64,000 nt of DNA from contig OY718805.1 in the NCBI GenBank assembly GCA_963070105.1, forward strand, positions 5,824,001 to 5,888,000, written 5' to 3'. This document shows positions 1 to 14,574 of this stretch, in pieces. The position numbers were made by a program, and so were the translations under genes. The notes under the pieces are model-generated. The model had not been told where the DNA came from. It searched no databases and saw only the letters and a program-made list of their open reading frames with translations. Position 1 is the stretch's first letter; every line of letters begins with the position of its first letter. This DNA is from Litomosoides sigmodontis. Lineage: Eukaryota; Nematoda; Chromadorea; Rhabditida; Onchocercidae.

Positions 1-2472
1 TGAGTGATATAGTATGAGGAAAATATCGCGCTCTGATAGAAAATCATTTGTTGGAGGGATAAAAAACAGTGATGGACAATGCATGGTTTTTCCCTCTCTT
101 CCTCTCTCTCCTCAGATATTGAAAGTGTAAGATGAGTGATTGAGAAAGGATAATAGTTAAGGAAAGGTATGCATTTAGCAGGTATCCATAGAGAAAGAGA
201 GGTGTCTTTGAAAGGCACCGATAAAGCTCCCAAGTTAGCAAACAGTCAGTTGTGCACGAACAAACAAACCTTGAAGAAGCGCGTACGTTTAACGAGCAAA
301 TAGCAGAGCTCGAAATTCCCTCACCCAAACCTCTCCTCATTGCCACAAATCGGCTTATGCGAATTATTGAAGAAATTTCTCATTCGTTAGTTTAACTTTT
401 GAAATAATAATTTCAATGATTTCATTAGTTAGGAGAAGAATGAGATTAGACAGGAAGCTGTCGCTAATTTTAAAGAATCGGAAAAAGAACAAAGCAAGCA
501 TGCATGCATGCATTGACATTTCAAAATTAATTCTTCCTTAGCTTTCCTTACCTGTTAGCATTAATGGTAGAACGATTGATAGATAGTATTACTGTATTTT
601 GTATAAACATCACTGTATCTTTTCCTCTCGAATTGTAATTTAGAATAATTCTTTTTAATCTTGGTAGTAGAAATGATAAGGATAGTGGACAGGTAATATT
701 TGGAATGCGAGATTGAGGAGAAGTATCACGACATATTTCATCTTTCTCTCTCTCTCGATGACAACGTTATCAGCAAGAGGGGAGCGGAAAGAATCAAAAA
801 TCGACGTCCATCACGTCATTTCATTCCTTCCAGGGAGCATGCATAGCATGGATAGATGATAAGTCATTAAGTAAATAGACGTAAGTTGAATTTCCTTTTC
901 ACCTATCTACCTGCTCTCTTTCATAAATGCAATAAAACGATTGGAAATGAAAAGCAAAAGTTTTGCAAAGATTTTTGCACAAAAATCAATCATAACTATT
1001 GTAAGATACCACCGCACTTCCCTTTCCTTCAATTTTTTCCTTCTTTTTTTCAAATGTAAATTTAGGCTTAACTGAGAGAGAAATTTATGCAATAAATTTC
1101 TCATCTTTTCCGTTGCAAAAAACAGTAATTCTAATTCAATAACAATCTTTTAGAATGTAATTCCTTAGGAAGACGATGATAACTGTAGCCGTTACACTAA
1201 TTAGAACCCTTAAATTAATTAGCATAAAAAAGTCGTTCTTAGTTGCAGCAAAGTCTGCTATACATCATTCCACGATGTAATCTTTCACTATTTTTTCAAT
1301 TTTTAAAAAATTCAAAGCAGTATCTGCGCGGGCAACAATATTTACAATGCGGTATTCTTTCATTTTTCACACATCAAATTGTCAAGAATTTGCTGCGAAG
1401 TACATGAAATACGTGAAGGAATATATTAATAATATAAATATAATAATGAGATAAGTGAAAAATTGAAAATGTCTGCCAGGCATCCGTTGTTGCATTAATT
1501 CTCTCAATTTTTGAATGCGGTAAAAAGCTTCTCAAAAAAGGTTGATGTGTCAATGTAAAGTAAACTTTTGCGAATGGCCAAAAGACACGACGAGAGATAA
1601 ACATATCACTAATTTATTGGTCTGCGAATTTCAGACGCTCTCTGTTGGCCTGAAGATGGAGAGCTTATTATTTTGGTCAAGAAGTAGGGGCCAGGGAGGC
1701 CATTTAAATATTACTAAAAATGTTCAATAAATGATAAATAAAATGAGTGATTAGAGAGAGGAATTCAACTGAGAAATTGATGGCGATTTACAATGCAAAC
1801 ACAACACCGACAAAGGTAAATTGTCTCCATCGTCTGTTTCTTTGAATTTAATCCTCAAATTTATATTTTTATTTTTCTGTTTGGAGAGAATTTCTCTCCG
1901 AAAAAATTTGAGATTACAGTACTGAGTTGTGATCACGTCGTAAGTCGAAATCTAAATAAGTAAAGATAGTAGGTTATTTCCCTACGTAAGAAGGAATCAA
2001 TGCACTGCAGCTATTTACTAAATTTTTTTGAACTTTTAGCCGATTGAAATCGATCATCTTAATTTTACCATTCACATTTATATTCATCGGATAAAAAAAA
2101 TTGTTGTGAAACTATTGAGAAGAGAAGAAATGAAAGTGATGGGAGAGAATTAATTATTCAAAAATCAATTTATCTTATCAAATGCTTCACAGAACAGATT
2201 AATCCTAAGCTAGACAATTATTGTAAAAGAACTCGAAACCTCGAATCGAATCACTCGAGAGTGAAATTACTACGATCTGTGGTGCCATTTCGCATAATAA
2301 ATGTAGAAGAAAAGAATTGACGAATTAAATTTGAAAACAAAGAGATACAAAAAGTTGCGGTAAAAGTTAGTGCAAAAATAAACTTCCAGGTTAAATGAGA
2401 AAAGGAGAAGGAATAAAAATTTACAGGAAAAGTTAGAGTGAGGTGAAATAGAAAGTAATAAAGAGATTAGTG

Positions 2473-2473
<1 letters not shown>

Positions 2474-2509
<36 letters not shown>
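2474..2509. repeat. (GA)n microsatellite
   Basis: An uninterrupted run of GA dinucleotides. Related purine tracts occur at about 2,630-2,656, 7,098-7,130 and 10,038-10,052, and their CT complement at about 9,452-9,490. These tracts generate the Ser/Leu/Arg/Glu-rich spurious open frames in this part of the window. Confidence 0.9.
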
Positions 2510-2510
<1 letters not shown>

Positions 2511-2894
2511 CTTACTGTTTCTCCCTTTAGACTCAGACAATTATAGGACATCCAAATGAGAAGTGTAAAAAAATTAAGACGATGGAAAGGAAAAAAGAAA
2601 AATCAATTCGAATTACTTTTCGAGCAAAAGGAGAGAGAGAGAGAGAGGGAGAGAGGGCTGAAGCAGTCCATCCAGCGACAGCGAGGACGACGACAACCTC
2701 CGGCCGGATGGACGACAGCGACAACAGCAATATTGTAGGCGAGTTGTATTGATCAGAAGGATCTTTCTCTTACTGCGAGAATTTGACCATAACAGCACAG
2801 AATTAGGAGCATTGAGAGATTGCAGTAATTATGTCATTGAAATTTCACTTCTGGAAAATATCTGTCCACTTTACAACTTATCGCCTTTTAACGC

Positions 2895-2961
2895 ACCGCT
2901 TTTCAGGTCTCTACGGATGCTTGAAAGGGACCGCTTTTCAGGTCTCTACAGATGCTTGAAA
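2895..2961. repeat. 35-bp tandem duplication
   Basis: Two adjacent copies of a 32-bp sequence beginning ACCGCTTTTCAGG and ending GATGCTTGAAA start at 2895 and 2930. They differ by a single G/A substitution. Each copy carries a TTTTCAG motif that could act as a 3' splice site, so the duplication would double an acceptor if it were transcribed on the + strand. No exon could be attached to it. Confidence 0.85.
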
Positions 2962-5900
2962 CGCAGACAGTGCAACTTCGAAGCCATTGATTTGCGATCA
3001 TATAGAATTTAGGAGTTTAGAGATGTAAAAATGAGAAGTACTGTAAGCAGCAAATGTCAGATTACATAATTGGAAGAAAGAAGTAAAATTTTTCAAGAGG
3101 AGAAGAGAGAGGGAGAGGAAAGAGATAACTAGAAAACACATAAGATATTTTTGAAGAAGTTATAAGTGGCATAGCTGCTCAGATCAAGTAGCTATGGCAT
3201 TTAATTCAATTAATTTCACTCCGGCAGTTGGCAAATGTGGCCTTTGCTTCATTCCTGAATTATAACTGTATCATTCAGGGATGAAGTTTCATGGAACACT
3301 CGCTTTGAAAGGAATCAAGCTGCCGGTGCCGGACCATTCACTGACTTTACGAAATTTACCCGTTCCCTCCTTCCCTCCTCCCTCAAAAAAAAATGAAAAT
3401 AAAACTTTTTCAAAAAGCGCATTGCATCTACGAAGTTCTGTTAACATAACAATTCAAATTTCAATAAGTGCCTCGTATGGGAAAGTGTGCTCATAACACT
3501 TCAACTTGGCTGAAAGGTTTTAATAAAACATGATGTGAAATGGAATGAATGACGGAGCTGTCTATCTATACTTCCAAATAAAACATCACAACATTTCAGT
3601 TATGAATGCTGAAATTCTGCTTATGAATTATTTCCATTAGTTGTAGTAAAAGTTTTACTTATCATTTGTTGCGTATGAAATCAACTGATAGGCAGAAAGA
3701 TAAGTGCAAGTTTCGCCGCCCACTGATTTGTGGGAGCGATAAGCAGTCGAACTGAGAAGCGCAAGATATATTAATGACTTTTGTAACTTACAGTATGCGA
3801 GAAGCAGTACTAACCTGATTTCACTGTTAGAGTGTTCTTGAAAGAAATTGAAAACAGAGTGTAATTGAATTGAATAAAATTAGCTAAGTATATGAATTTT
3901 AGAGAGAAATTGGAATTGTGGAAGAGTTCGTACGATGAAAACAATTCACATAAAGAGCGATTTCTGAGAGCTGTAAAAAGGTAATTTAATACAAAGAAAG
4001 ACCTTTACTTGAAGTTCTTTTAATGAAAGGATAAAATGGAAATGAGGGAATTCAACAAAGAACGAAGCAGCAAGGTGGAGGGGAAGGAAGGAAGGTAACG
4101 CTGCACCCTCACTACCACCTCTGTATCTGTCCTTCAATAAATTCATTTCACGCTGTATTATCCTTCATTATCAGCATTTTTCATTACCATTTTAAATTAT
4201 TATTACTTTTATTAGACGTAATAACAGTAATGCTAATGTATTAATAGTAGAAGTGGCTTAACACTGGAATTGCTAGTAATGGTAATAATAATATAATGAA
4301 TAACTGATAATATATAGTAATTAATTGAAATAGTACCAGTGATAGTAGCAGTAGTGGGTAGGTCGTGTGGGAGGAGGATGAACTCGAGCGATAGGAAAGG
4401 TGGATGTTGTTGAGTTGGGTGGGGAGCAGCTACTAAACACGGTGCGCATGCTAGAGAGATGACCAAACGTCACGACAGGTATCCAACAACTGAAGTATTC
4501 ACCGATCCCTAGAAGTGGACAGTAACGGTAGAGCTGCGACAACGGCGACAACGACAGCAGCAGCAGCAGAGTGACGGGGAGGCAAGAGGTTGGACAATAC
4601 TTTCTGAACGAATGCGCAGCGCAACAGCGCCTCAACTTTGGCTCTTCCCTACTAAGTACATTGAAGATACACAGAGAATCACTTCACTGCCTTGTTTACC
4701 AAGTTCATCTCAACAAAGTTATAAAATAATAACTTATTCGATGGGGGCGAATTGTCCTGCAATTTTCCGTTCAAATGTAAACCCATCGAATGAGTGCAGA
4801 GAATTCTAAAAACTTTCGCGAAAATTGAACAACAAACAGTACGCGTTGTTTGCCATCAATCATTTCCGATACGTTACAAGGCATTTGATTATAAATTAGC
4901 ACGTTTAGAGATAAGTGGCGCAGAGCAACTGAACAGAAGTGGCTTCTTCATTTCCTCCTCAACGAACTTTTCAATTGCAACGATTTATTCGCAAGCTAAC
5001 AACGACCGCTTGTCCCATGGACACATGGAAGTGACTCATCGTCATCCCACGCGATAAATCGAAATTTTTGCTATTTCCTACGCATTTACAAAGCAAATAA
5101 TGAAAATCTGCCGTTTGATTCATACAGAATGATATGTTTTATGAGCGTTTTATGTGTGCTTCCACAAGTTTCCGTGCTGTAACAAAGGCCCGACTTTTGC
5201 AGAAGGAAAGTTTGAAATTTTTACACGTCAGACGATCACTGAGGACTGAGTCGTTTGACAACGTGGCGCAGAACTGTGAGCGTGCGACAGAGCGATTAAT
5301 AATTCTCAAAGCATTAAGTGTTGAGGAAGTCATTTAAAAGAGAGCTTAAGGTGAGATCTGTTTCCTTGGTGAAGACAGTGCTTAAATCTGTTGAGCATTG
5401 AATATTGTCCGTGTTACATGGAATTATTGAACAACAAGGTCTCTGAAATTGTTCAGCCAAGAATTGCCTCATTAGATAAATGTACGGATGAGCCACATCT
5501 TCTGAAAACTTACGTTCGTCAATTCATTAGCAATATTAAAATTATTTTCGAAAAAGTTCAATGCAAACTGCAAAACTCTCTTGCTGATTTTGTCGAAGAT
5601 TTCATTCGTAGGAAAGAGAAGAAATAGACGAAACATAACCAACCATTTCTGAACAATCAATTTTCAGTGAAAGTATTCTAAATTTCTCAAATTTGAAATT
5701 TGAAACAATGAATGATTTTACGTTAACTATTATCCATGCATCCAAATACACTAAAAGGTAGCGGACATAGAGGTGACTGATACACTGTGTTTTACTGAAT
5801 GCGTCACGTGCACGCCAATATGAAATTTTAAATACTTGAAGATATTTTTTTTAGAACTTTGAGCTTACATTCTTTTCATCTTTTCCCAAATTCTCACAAT

Positions 5901-8900
5901 TCGATTTCCTGTTCGGCCAAAAACTGTGAAATTTTAAAATACTATTTCAATTATCAATAAAATGATGTATTTCGCTTCTTTCAGTAAAAAAGACTTTCCA
6001 AATTCTTAGGTTTAGAATAGCCTCCCGAGATTTCTTGCGAAGGAGGAGGTGACAATTCCAAGTGAAGTTAACTTGTCCAGCAAGAAACTCTCAGCATCTC
6101 CCATCCCTACTAAGTGCGAAAATTAATTTCTTTTTGGATTTCAAAATGGCAATAGCAACGAAGCAAAAGTTATGAGAATAATTGGAGGAGCGAGCACTAC
6201 TAATTTTCAACGCAAAGTTCTCTCAATAAAACCATCAAAGAGATGTTTTAGACTTGCTGGTTGAATAAATTAACTTCAAAGCAATTATTTTTCAAGCGAA
6301 TGTGCAACGATCGGTTTGCATAAGTCTTTGGAGTCTCACGCGATATGAAGTTGTTTGGCAGTGTAATGTATTTTATGAGATAAAATTATATTTTACGATA
6401 TTACAAATAAAACTAATTTGTGGTCTGAAATTTTTATTATGCAAAAATATTAAAAAAAGTGGAAATCAAAGAAAGACGTGAAAAGTCAAATTATAGACTA
6501 TCACAATGATGGAAAACGACCTTTTAATTGCACACTTCAAAAGTGGAAGGTTTGCTAGCTTAATCCGGCGAAGTTAATTAATTAGATCCAATAAATAATC
6601 AAGTTCACCTTTAATTCGATTAAAATTTTTAATCACCTAAGCACGCTTTCAGTGTGCAATAAGGTGCTGTAGAGTTCTTGTACACATGGAGACTGATTGG
6701 TATGAAATTGTTTTCAAATTGAAATGTAACGGCTCTTCGTCTCACACTACTTCTGGCACAGAAATTTTTGGAAAAAATTTAAACTTCATAACCTGTGCAG
6801 AACTGATTATCTCAGGCTCTTTGAAAGTGAACTTTTATTTAAGACTCTATTGAGGGACGTCTAATAGTGAACATGAAGAATATTTTGACTTACCGCTTTC
6901 AAAAATGGTAAGCAATCCATGAAAATATGGTGAATTTGAAATGCCATGAATATCATGGCACTTTAGCTAGCAGTGATGTATTATTATTGTAGAGGGATGA
7001 TATTTTCTGTAAGTTCATTGACCGGTGGATGAATTTGCTAGATAGATTGGGAAGGAGGCATTTGTTGTCTTCGCTAAACAACAAGTAAAATTTGAGGAGA
7101 GAGAGGGAAAGGGAGAGAGAGAGAGAGAGGATTAGAATAATGAAGAAATAAATGTTTGTGGAGGTTACAACAGCTGATAATTCAACCTTGAAGGATTGCC
7201 AATAATTGTCCTCAACAGCGACAGACATCATTGTACTCTTTATTGACGTCGCTTTATCGCTATCATTATAAGTCATCGCTATCCTTATCAGTGTCATCAG
7301 CAACAACAGTGACAGGGAGTCACAGTGAAAGGAGGTGATAGCGATAAAAATCGACGAATATACGTAAGGGAAGAGCTTAATTGAGTTACGTGAATCGATA
7401 CGCTTCAACCACGTCCATTCGTATTTGCAAGAAAACATTGATATTACGCGTTTTAACAGTTAGCACATTAAAAGTGTCACTAAATGATTGATTTCAATCC
7501 TCGAACATATGGGATACTTTTTTTAAGGGAAGGATGATTTGCATACAGTAAGACGCATAAGACCCATTAAAGCTACCATAGGTATTTAGCAGTATTTATG
7601 AGAGTGTACGAGATGATACGACTGCAGTGATTGTGCTTCGAATATCTCATTGAAGACGTGAAGAACAATGAAATTAAAATTCCTGATTTTTCGCCCTCCT
7701 TTAATGTCGTACCTAGCAGCCACAAAAGTTTCCTCCTGTTATTTTCTCTTCCTTCTCCCTTCCTCCCTCTCTATCTTTCTCCCTGCTACAGATTTTTCGT
7801 TTTTTTTCGTGTTTGAATATTTCTGCAGCATGAAATGCTTATCCTTGAAACAAGCTCGAAAAGTTTTCTTCCAAAGATTGCTGACCCAAGTAATACTGCT
7901 CGTACTTCAAACAAATTTGAAAAAAATGATCAGCAATTTCATAGACCAAAAGTACTTTGTTTTTCTGTTGTGCTTGAAGGAAATTCGCTTGCACAACTTC
8001 TGGATTGCGTTTTCTAACTCCTAGACTATTTTATGACATTAACAAGTTTGTTTAATTCATTTTCAGAGTGTTGTGATAAACTGCCATTAGAAGAGTATCT
8101 TTTTAAAATTAAATATCTTTTTAAAATTTACGCTTACGCGTGCATACCGCACTCAAAGCAAAATTGCTTCAGGATTAAGCCACCGTAATCATTAAACCAA
8201 TAATAACTGGTTGACGCCACCACCTTAAATTATTTGAAATCGTAATGAATATTTGAAATAAAAAAAAACATTGATCCGTGAAGAAAACTATTGTTAGAAA
8301 AGTGAAGAACTTCGGAGGACTACTCGCTTTATGTTTACTTTGTACTTTTACAGTAATTACGATTATACATATGGGAGGAGAAGCTTCAAATTCCTTTCCG
8401 GTCATATTTCTATTCCAATTTTATTGGCATTTCAGCAATAAGCTGTGATAACTGAATGAATTTTAAATTTTATTGTATAACTGACCGTAATAACTTGATT
8501 GGTGGATTTGTTTAGTTGTGTGAATCTAACTTTAATTACAAATCGTTTCCGTTGCAGCTAACAACTGCAACAATATTAGTGTCATTTTGCAATTCACAGA
8601 AAGCATTTAAACGGGAAAAACGTCAGACAGCCATTAATCTGAGCAAAAGTTGAAACACGTCGTGCAGCTTCAGTCTGTGCCATATTGCTGGGAGCAGTGA
8701 AGCGGCAGGGCTTCTTCTCTTCGTGCTTCCTAGCAGCAAGTCATGCTTACCAGTTTCCTCCTAATTTTTCACACAGTCGTCCATTTTACTGGAAAAATGA
8801 AAGAAACATTTCAAGCCAAAGTATCACATATCACTGCTTCTGCATTTTCCGATTAAGTTAATTCGTTCATACATGTCCTTTGCGTTGCAAAATAGCGAGG

Positions 8901-11214
8901 ATGAAAAGTCCACAACCTCAGCGTTGTTATCAATTTTTACTGATTGTTACAAAATTTAATTGTCGATTTCTCTTTACTTCTTGCGGTTCCCAAAATAGAA
9001 ATTTTGGAAAACAGTAATTTTCGTCGTTTCCAGGAAACTTCGGAGTTTATAGTCCAAACTTCAAAAATAAATGCGCACTCATCAATCAATTTTTCTGATA
9101 ATTGCGAGTTTTACTGTTCCTTTTGAGTTTTAATTGATTCCACAGAAACTAAAAAGTAAAGTTTACCACAGAGAGTTGAATTATTCTGTCACTGCTAGAG
9201 AGACTTCTACGGAAGTACCGTTGCCAGTGAAGTGATCAGCAAATCTATTCGCAATATGAATTTACGTGTGTTATAAACTCACCTGTTGGTTCATTCGGTA
9301 CCCGTTGCTTTATTGTCAGTGCCGCCCTCCGCCCCTCTGCGTTTCCCATTTCTTTGTCTTTCCAGGTGCCGTAATTTCTCCTGGAGCTTCCGACCGGATG
9401 TATCAGTTAACGCTAGTTACAAGTAAAGCTCCTTCAAGAGGAATGAAGTGATAGCTCTCTCTCTCTCTCTCCCTCTCCCTCTCCCTCTCTTCAAGAATCT
9501 ACTCACCCTAAACGCAATAAAATTATCGCCTGTGCGTTCCCACTGTTCCGCAAGACTTTAGATTATGTGGTAAGGGATGAGCGGGTAGGTTATTTTGCAT
9601 TTCTGTTACGCAAACAAATTTCCTCTCTTAAGCTTACGTCGCTAGTAAAATGTCATTGACTTGCACATGAAGATGAGCTGAAGTAGGTTCATATTCTTCA
9701 CCTTAGCAACAACAATTCATAATTTCAAACCTGTGATAGCATCAAAGAAATGCTAGATATGATCGTGACCTTCTGAGAAAAAAAGGAAGTGTTAGGAAAA
9801 GGAGGAGAAGGAATATGGAAAACTTATCATTTCAAAATCTTCGCTTTTCAATGCCACTTTGTTCATTAATTTCAAAAACTTCACGTTTAAACTTTCAAAG
9901 GAAGCAATGCGTTAATGAACTCACAGTCCTCCCACATCACGCCCAACACTTTTAGATATTATGAGAAATAAATATTGAAATTACTCACTAATTCTATCCC
10001 TCTGCCCGTAGTGTGGAAAATCTTTCTATAAAATCATGAGAGAGAGAGAGGGGTGAGGCGAACCTTTGATCAAGTTGCATAACAATCTGCGCCTCTTTCA
10101 TTTCTTTCCACACGTCAACGGTGCACGCGCAGTGTTATCGAATGAAATGACTTAAAGTTTTCAATATGTTGAAATTAATTATCCTTTCTCTTCCAACAGG
10201 AATTAACAACAAAGCGTGGGAGAAGGAGGTTTAATTAACTAGTCCTCTCGTGAAAAATAATTGCATCGATTTTCATGACACAAGTTTTTCATAATTTCAT
10301 TTTCTACCGAAATAATTTTCAAGTTTCGAAATTTATTCGTCAAACTTTCCGTGAATTAAAGAAAGAAACATCCAGTGATGATAGTATAGTTTCTAACAAT
10401 TTTTCAAGCGCCTGGTTGTTAAGCAAGGATGGAATAGAAGAAGGATGTGAAGTTTGCAATTTATGTTAAATCACTGGAAAGGCAGAAGAACATGGTGATG
10501 ATGCCATCAGTAGCACCGAGAATGCTGCAAAGGATTCACTATTTAGTTATACTTAATAACACAAATGTATTATAATCATTAATTAAGGCGTGCGATGAAG
10601 TTCATCACTACGGCTGACCGTTATCAGGTAGGTCATCGTCATATCTCGCAACAATGGTATTATCATATCACATAGTGGGATCCGCATAATCCACTTCTTC
10701 ATTCTGTCTTCTCGCAAGAGGGATAGATATCTACAATGTCACCTACGACCACAAATATGGGCCACTTATCCGGAATGGAAGAAAGGGATGAAAGGGAGCG
10801 AATGAAACGCTGAAATGCACCGAGCAGAAGTGTCCCTTTGTAAGTGCTGTGGCGCTGTTTTCAATTTGCTAAAATGAGCTGTGGAAGGCAGTAGAACAAG
10901 TTGTCACCAACATGTCATATCATACTTTTTCCTCTTCCATCATCTTCAGCTGTTATTTGATAACGCCTGGATTGAGCTTTCTGTTGCAGACCGAAATGGC
11001 TAAATTGTGCTTAAAGGAGAAGGCTTTTTGTATAACAAAAGCTTTACAGGTACTACTACCTTGTCACATATCATCCATCCATCCATCCATACGCAAACTG
11101 ACTGAATTTAACTGCTAATCAATGCTTACACTAATTTGCAAAATATTTCTTTGCTCAATTATTTCCTAAAAAAAGATTAAAAGAACAAATAATTTCATTT
11201 GTCAGTTCGATGAC

Positions 11215-11281
11215 AAGTGAAACTTTTCAACCAGAACTTCTACCAAAGCTGATGCTTTGGTTCTGGTTGAAAAGTTTACTT
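11215..11281. repeat. Long near-perfect hairpin, unassigned
   Basis: The arms AAACTTTTCAACCAGAAC and its exact reverse complement flank an inner stem CCAAAGC/GCTTTGG with a TGAT loop. The only interruptions are a 5-nt bulge (TTCTA) on the left arm and one unpaired G near the base, where AAGT pairs with ACTT. This gives a stem of roughly 28 bp. A short 8-bp inverted repeat (CATTTCAC/GTGAAATG) follows directly at about 11,285-11,310. It could be a microRNA-like precursor, although the 4-nt loop is small for that, or a remnant of an inverted-repeat element. Confidence 0.75.
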
Positions 11282-14200
11282 AACATTTCACGTACGTGAG
11301 AAGTGAAATGCTATTGAAATTTGATTGCAATTACTTTTATTGCGATAATTATTTAGGGCCAGTGCTACGGTAGTAGTGTCAAAGCAGAAACGCTGAGACG
11401 AGCATGTCCGTGCGCTTGTGATATCGTGCATTTCGATCGGATACAGTCATGTTGCAAAACAGTCGGTCGACAAGAAATGGAATTTTGCTTGCCGCTGTGT
11501 AGATATAACACTACCTTAGATGAAGTCGGTCTGACTGCTAGCAAAGTTTCTCGTATTCTATTACTTGCATTATTGCGCTTGCTCGACGTAGAAGTTGCGT
11601 CACTGAGAGTGCTGCATTCTAGAAAGTTCTAATTAACTTTAATACGACGATAATTATGATAAGGTGCAAAAATGATAAAATAGATGACCAAGGCAGCAAT
11701 AAATGCTTGATGAGATTTTTAGCTCAATTCGGGTTTGGGCTATAAATGTGTCTCCCAACTAACAACATGGGCCTATTGCGCTGCTGATGCCGCCGACAAT
11801 ACGGCATGTTGCAAACAAAAAGGTTTTGCCTCCTTTCTTATAACTCATTTAATGGATCATAAATTACACACATCGATTTAATTTATCATGAAATTGTCAT
11901 GAAATATGTCATCCAATCATTATTCATTTATATGTTCAACGACCGTCGGTTATTTTTGAGAACTCCTTTCTTTTGATTTTTCTGGAAAAAAGGCTAACTT
12001 TTGGGCTGAAAATTTTAGCGAGTTACTGCTAAATTGATTTAAAAGTTCCAAGGTGCACCGGTCAAAGAACTTCAGAGTGAGATAATTAAGCAGTGAATGG
12101 ATTAGATGAAGAGATTTTGAATGAAACAACAAAGTTCTGGAAAGAATTTCAGATTGAATACTCAATTAAGGGATTAGATATGAGTTACACATAAAACCTT
12201 CTTGTAATCCCATTTAAATGTCGGTAAATTTCGCTATGATACGCTGCTATTTCTGAAGAAATTGTCATTTCGGGCAGTTCAATGCGTCATTCAGTAATTA
12301 AGGTGAATCATTAAAGGTATCGCATCAGAATGTTTGAGTTTTTGCAAAGGTGACGTGCCGACGTGCGATTTGCAAAGCCTTTTCACGTATCAACCCTGCC
12401 TGAGATATATCGAAACGATCACTCACTGCCATGTTAGCTTTTTCAAAAGTTTTTCAAGCGCTTACCTATAGCAGCATTTCGTGGATGTTTCAGGCAACGA
12501 TCCGTTCGCTTTTGTTGCCTTACTGGTGCTTCGCTCACACGGCTACATTTAGTTGCATTTCATTTCAGATGGAAAACTTGTCCTCAGCGCCACGATGGAA
12601 TCCAAATTGGGCGGCTCGTTGTGAGTGGGATGAAAGTGATTGAAGGAATCCTCCGGGAAGAAAGCATTAGAATATCAGTGGAGTTGTCACACTGTTGTGA
12701 ACAGTAGAGAGAATCCACTGAGTTGAGGAACAGTATAGCTCTCATTAATGTTCGCCAGGAAATTTTAGCTAATAAGAAGTGCTTGTAATTTTGGATGAAT
12801 AATTTCAATTTAGTTAATTAATTCTAAGTGTAATTCACTAATCTCAACAACGATAGATACAATCCTCAAAGATAGCACTGATAAAGCATTGTATCAAATC
12901 AATACAACGCAATTCATACAGCAATCGGTGCAACACACAACAGTCTTTTGAATATGCCAGACCTATTCGCAGAGGTAAACGTTGCCCAATAACTTTCGTC
13001 TAATTAATTTCATCATGCAATTGAATTATTTCAGCAACGACTGGATTCATTGAAAAGAAAAACGAAGTTGAAAAACATTTCACTGTTTGGGGCCTTGGGA
13101 TAAGTCATCTACTGAAAGCATAAAATATGAAAATGGCGGCGTGAAATGACCGATTATCATTCATTCACAAATGAATAAGCATTTGATAAGCAAAAAAATA
13201 AACAATCCTTTTGAACCCTTTAAATGGCGTAGTCATATCACCAACCCTTTTCATTGCGTTAGAGATATGCTGATTGCTTTCTCATGATATTTCACCATCT
13301 AAGAATCATGACTCGAACGCGGACTCAAAATTCAAGGATTCAAAAAACTCTACACATGATTGATCATAACACTCCGCTATAAGTTCTAGTACAACCTCAA
13401 TACTGTTCTTCTACACGTTGGCAAAAATATTGTGAAGTTCAATACGTGAGAAAATTGAACTTACCGTATTTTTTTGTTGAAATTTTATTTAAATGAAACT
13501 TTTTCTCTCTAAGCATAAGATGTAATTAGTCCCTAATTTCGTCCCAAACTGATTAGCATAAATCTCTGAAAACTTAAAGTCAAAAAATTAATGGGTACAG
13601 TCATGGTTTGTGATGTCCTGGAAATTCAAGTTCAGGAAGGCATTATTTCGTACTTTCAAATTGCATAGAAATGTTTCTTAAATTGTTCCAGAAAACAGAT
13701 AACAATTACATGCTTGTCAAAAACTTGCGAAAGGAATTAAAATGTTAAAAAACTCTTTTTCCAGCTACTCACTCTTTTGGTTACCTTACAATTTAAGCAA
13801 AATCCCACTGTTAAAATTACGACTTGTGACACAGGGAGGTTTCCCTTTCAGTTCATCTTTTATGAGGAAAGGTAATATTGTTTAGTGAGAAACACTCGTC
13901 TTTTGAATTTTAGTTATCTGAAGATGTCAAATTCACTGGAATTTTTGCAGTAAAATCTTGTTTTTCATTTGTATTCACCAATTTCTCAATTCTACAGTTT
14001 TCGGTCAAATTGTATCACAATCGGCTATCCTTTTTTTGTTTAAACTATTTCCGTCTTAAAATTCATCTGCTAATGATTATTTCAAAAGGGAAATAGCATT
14101 ATTTCATATTTCCGATATGTATAACTCAAAGAGTACTAAACTTTCCAGTTCTAGAAGTGTCGAAGGACCTTTTTATGACAGAATAAATAATGTAACACAA

Positions 14201-14574
14201 AAATGTTCTTAATTTAAGGACTGCAACATTAAAATAGAACAATCAATGCACAATACGAGACCAACGTTTAATATGAGGCATGTAGACTTTGGGTACCAAG
14301 AAAACAAGAAAAACAAGGGGAAAAGTAACTATAATTAATTTTACAGACAGTTGTATGTACAAAGTCCTCTGCTGTGGGACAAAAAACAAACGCAATAAAA
14401 GTTGTGAGATTTATCAGTTCAAAAAATTGGAGAAGGCCTGAAGAACAGATAATAAACATTTCACAAATTTCAGAAAATAAAGAAACGCGTTTTAAAAGGA
14501 AACAATTAAGAAAAAATCAAAAAAAAAACAGAAAAACAGAACGATAATGATGAAAAAAAGATTAGGGACGAAAA

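Larger units (their letters stand above)
1..14574. other. Gene-poor stretch with no supported gene
   Basis: I found no protein family motif and no chain of exons with matching splice phases on either strand in these 14.5 kb. The open frames present are short, often low in complexity (Ser/Leu runs produced by GA/CT microsatellites) and do not join to neighbours. What can be seen is a set of GA/CT simple repeats, a 35-bp tandem duplication near 2.9 kb, and a long hairpin at 11.2 kb, listed separately. It could hold regulatory DNA, non-coding RNA genes or long introns of a gene to the left of the window. No tRNA, rRNA or spliced-leader RNA signature was recognised. Confidence 0.6.

Noticed and set aside
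4321..4635. 104-residue minus-strand frame with a signal-like Leu run
   Set aside because: The Leu run is the complement of a CAG-rich simple repeat; no continuation into other exons.
4612..5627. Chain of four short + strand frames (4612-4809, 4794-5057, 5134-5337, 5391-5627)
   Set aside because: They look mildly protein-like, but I found no splice phases that join them and no family; left as possible chance frames.
6953..7438. 161-residue minus-strand open frame
   Set aside because: Dominated by Ser/Leu repeats generated by a GA microsatellite; no family motif.
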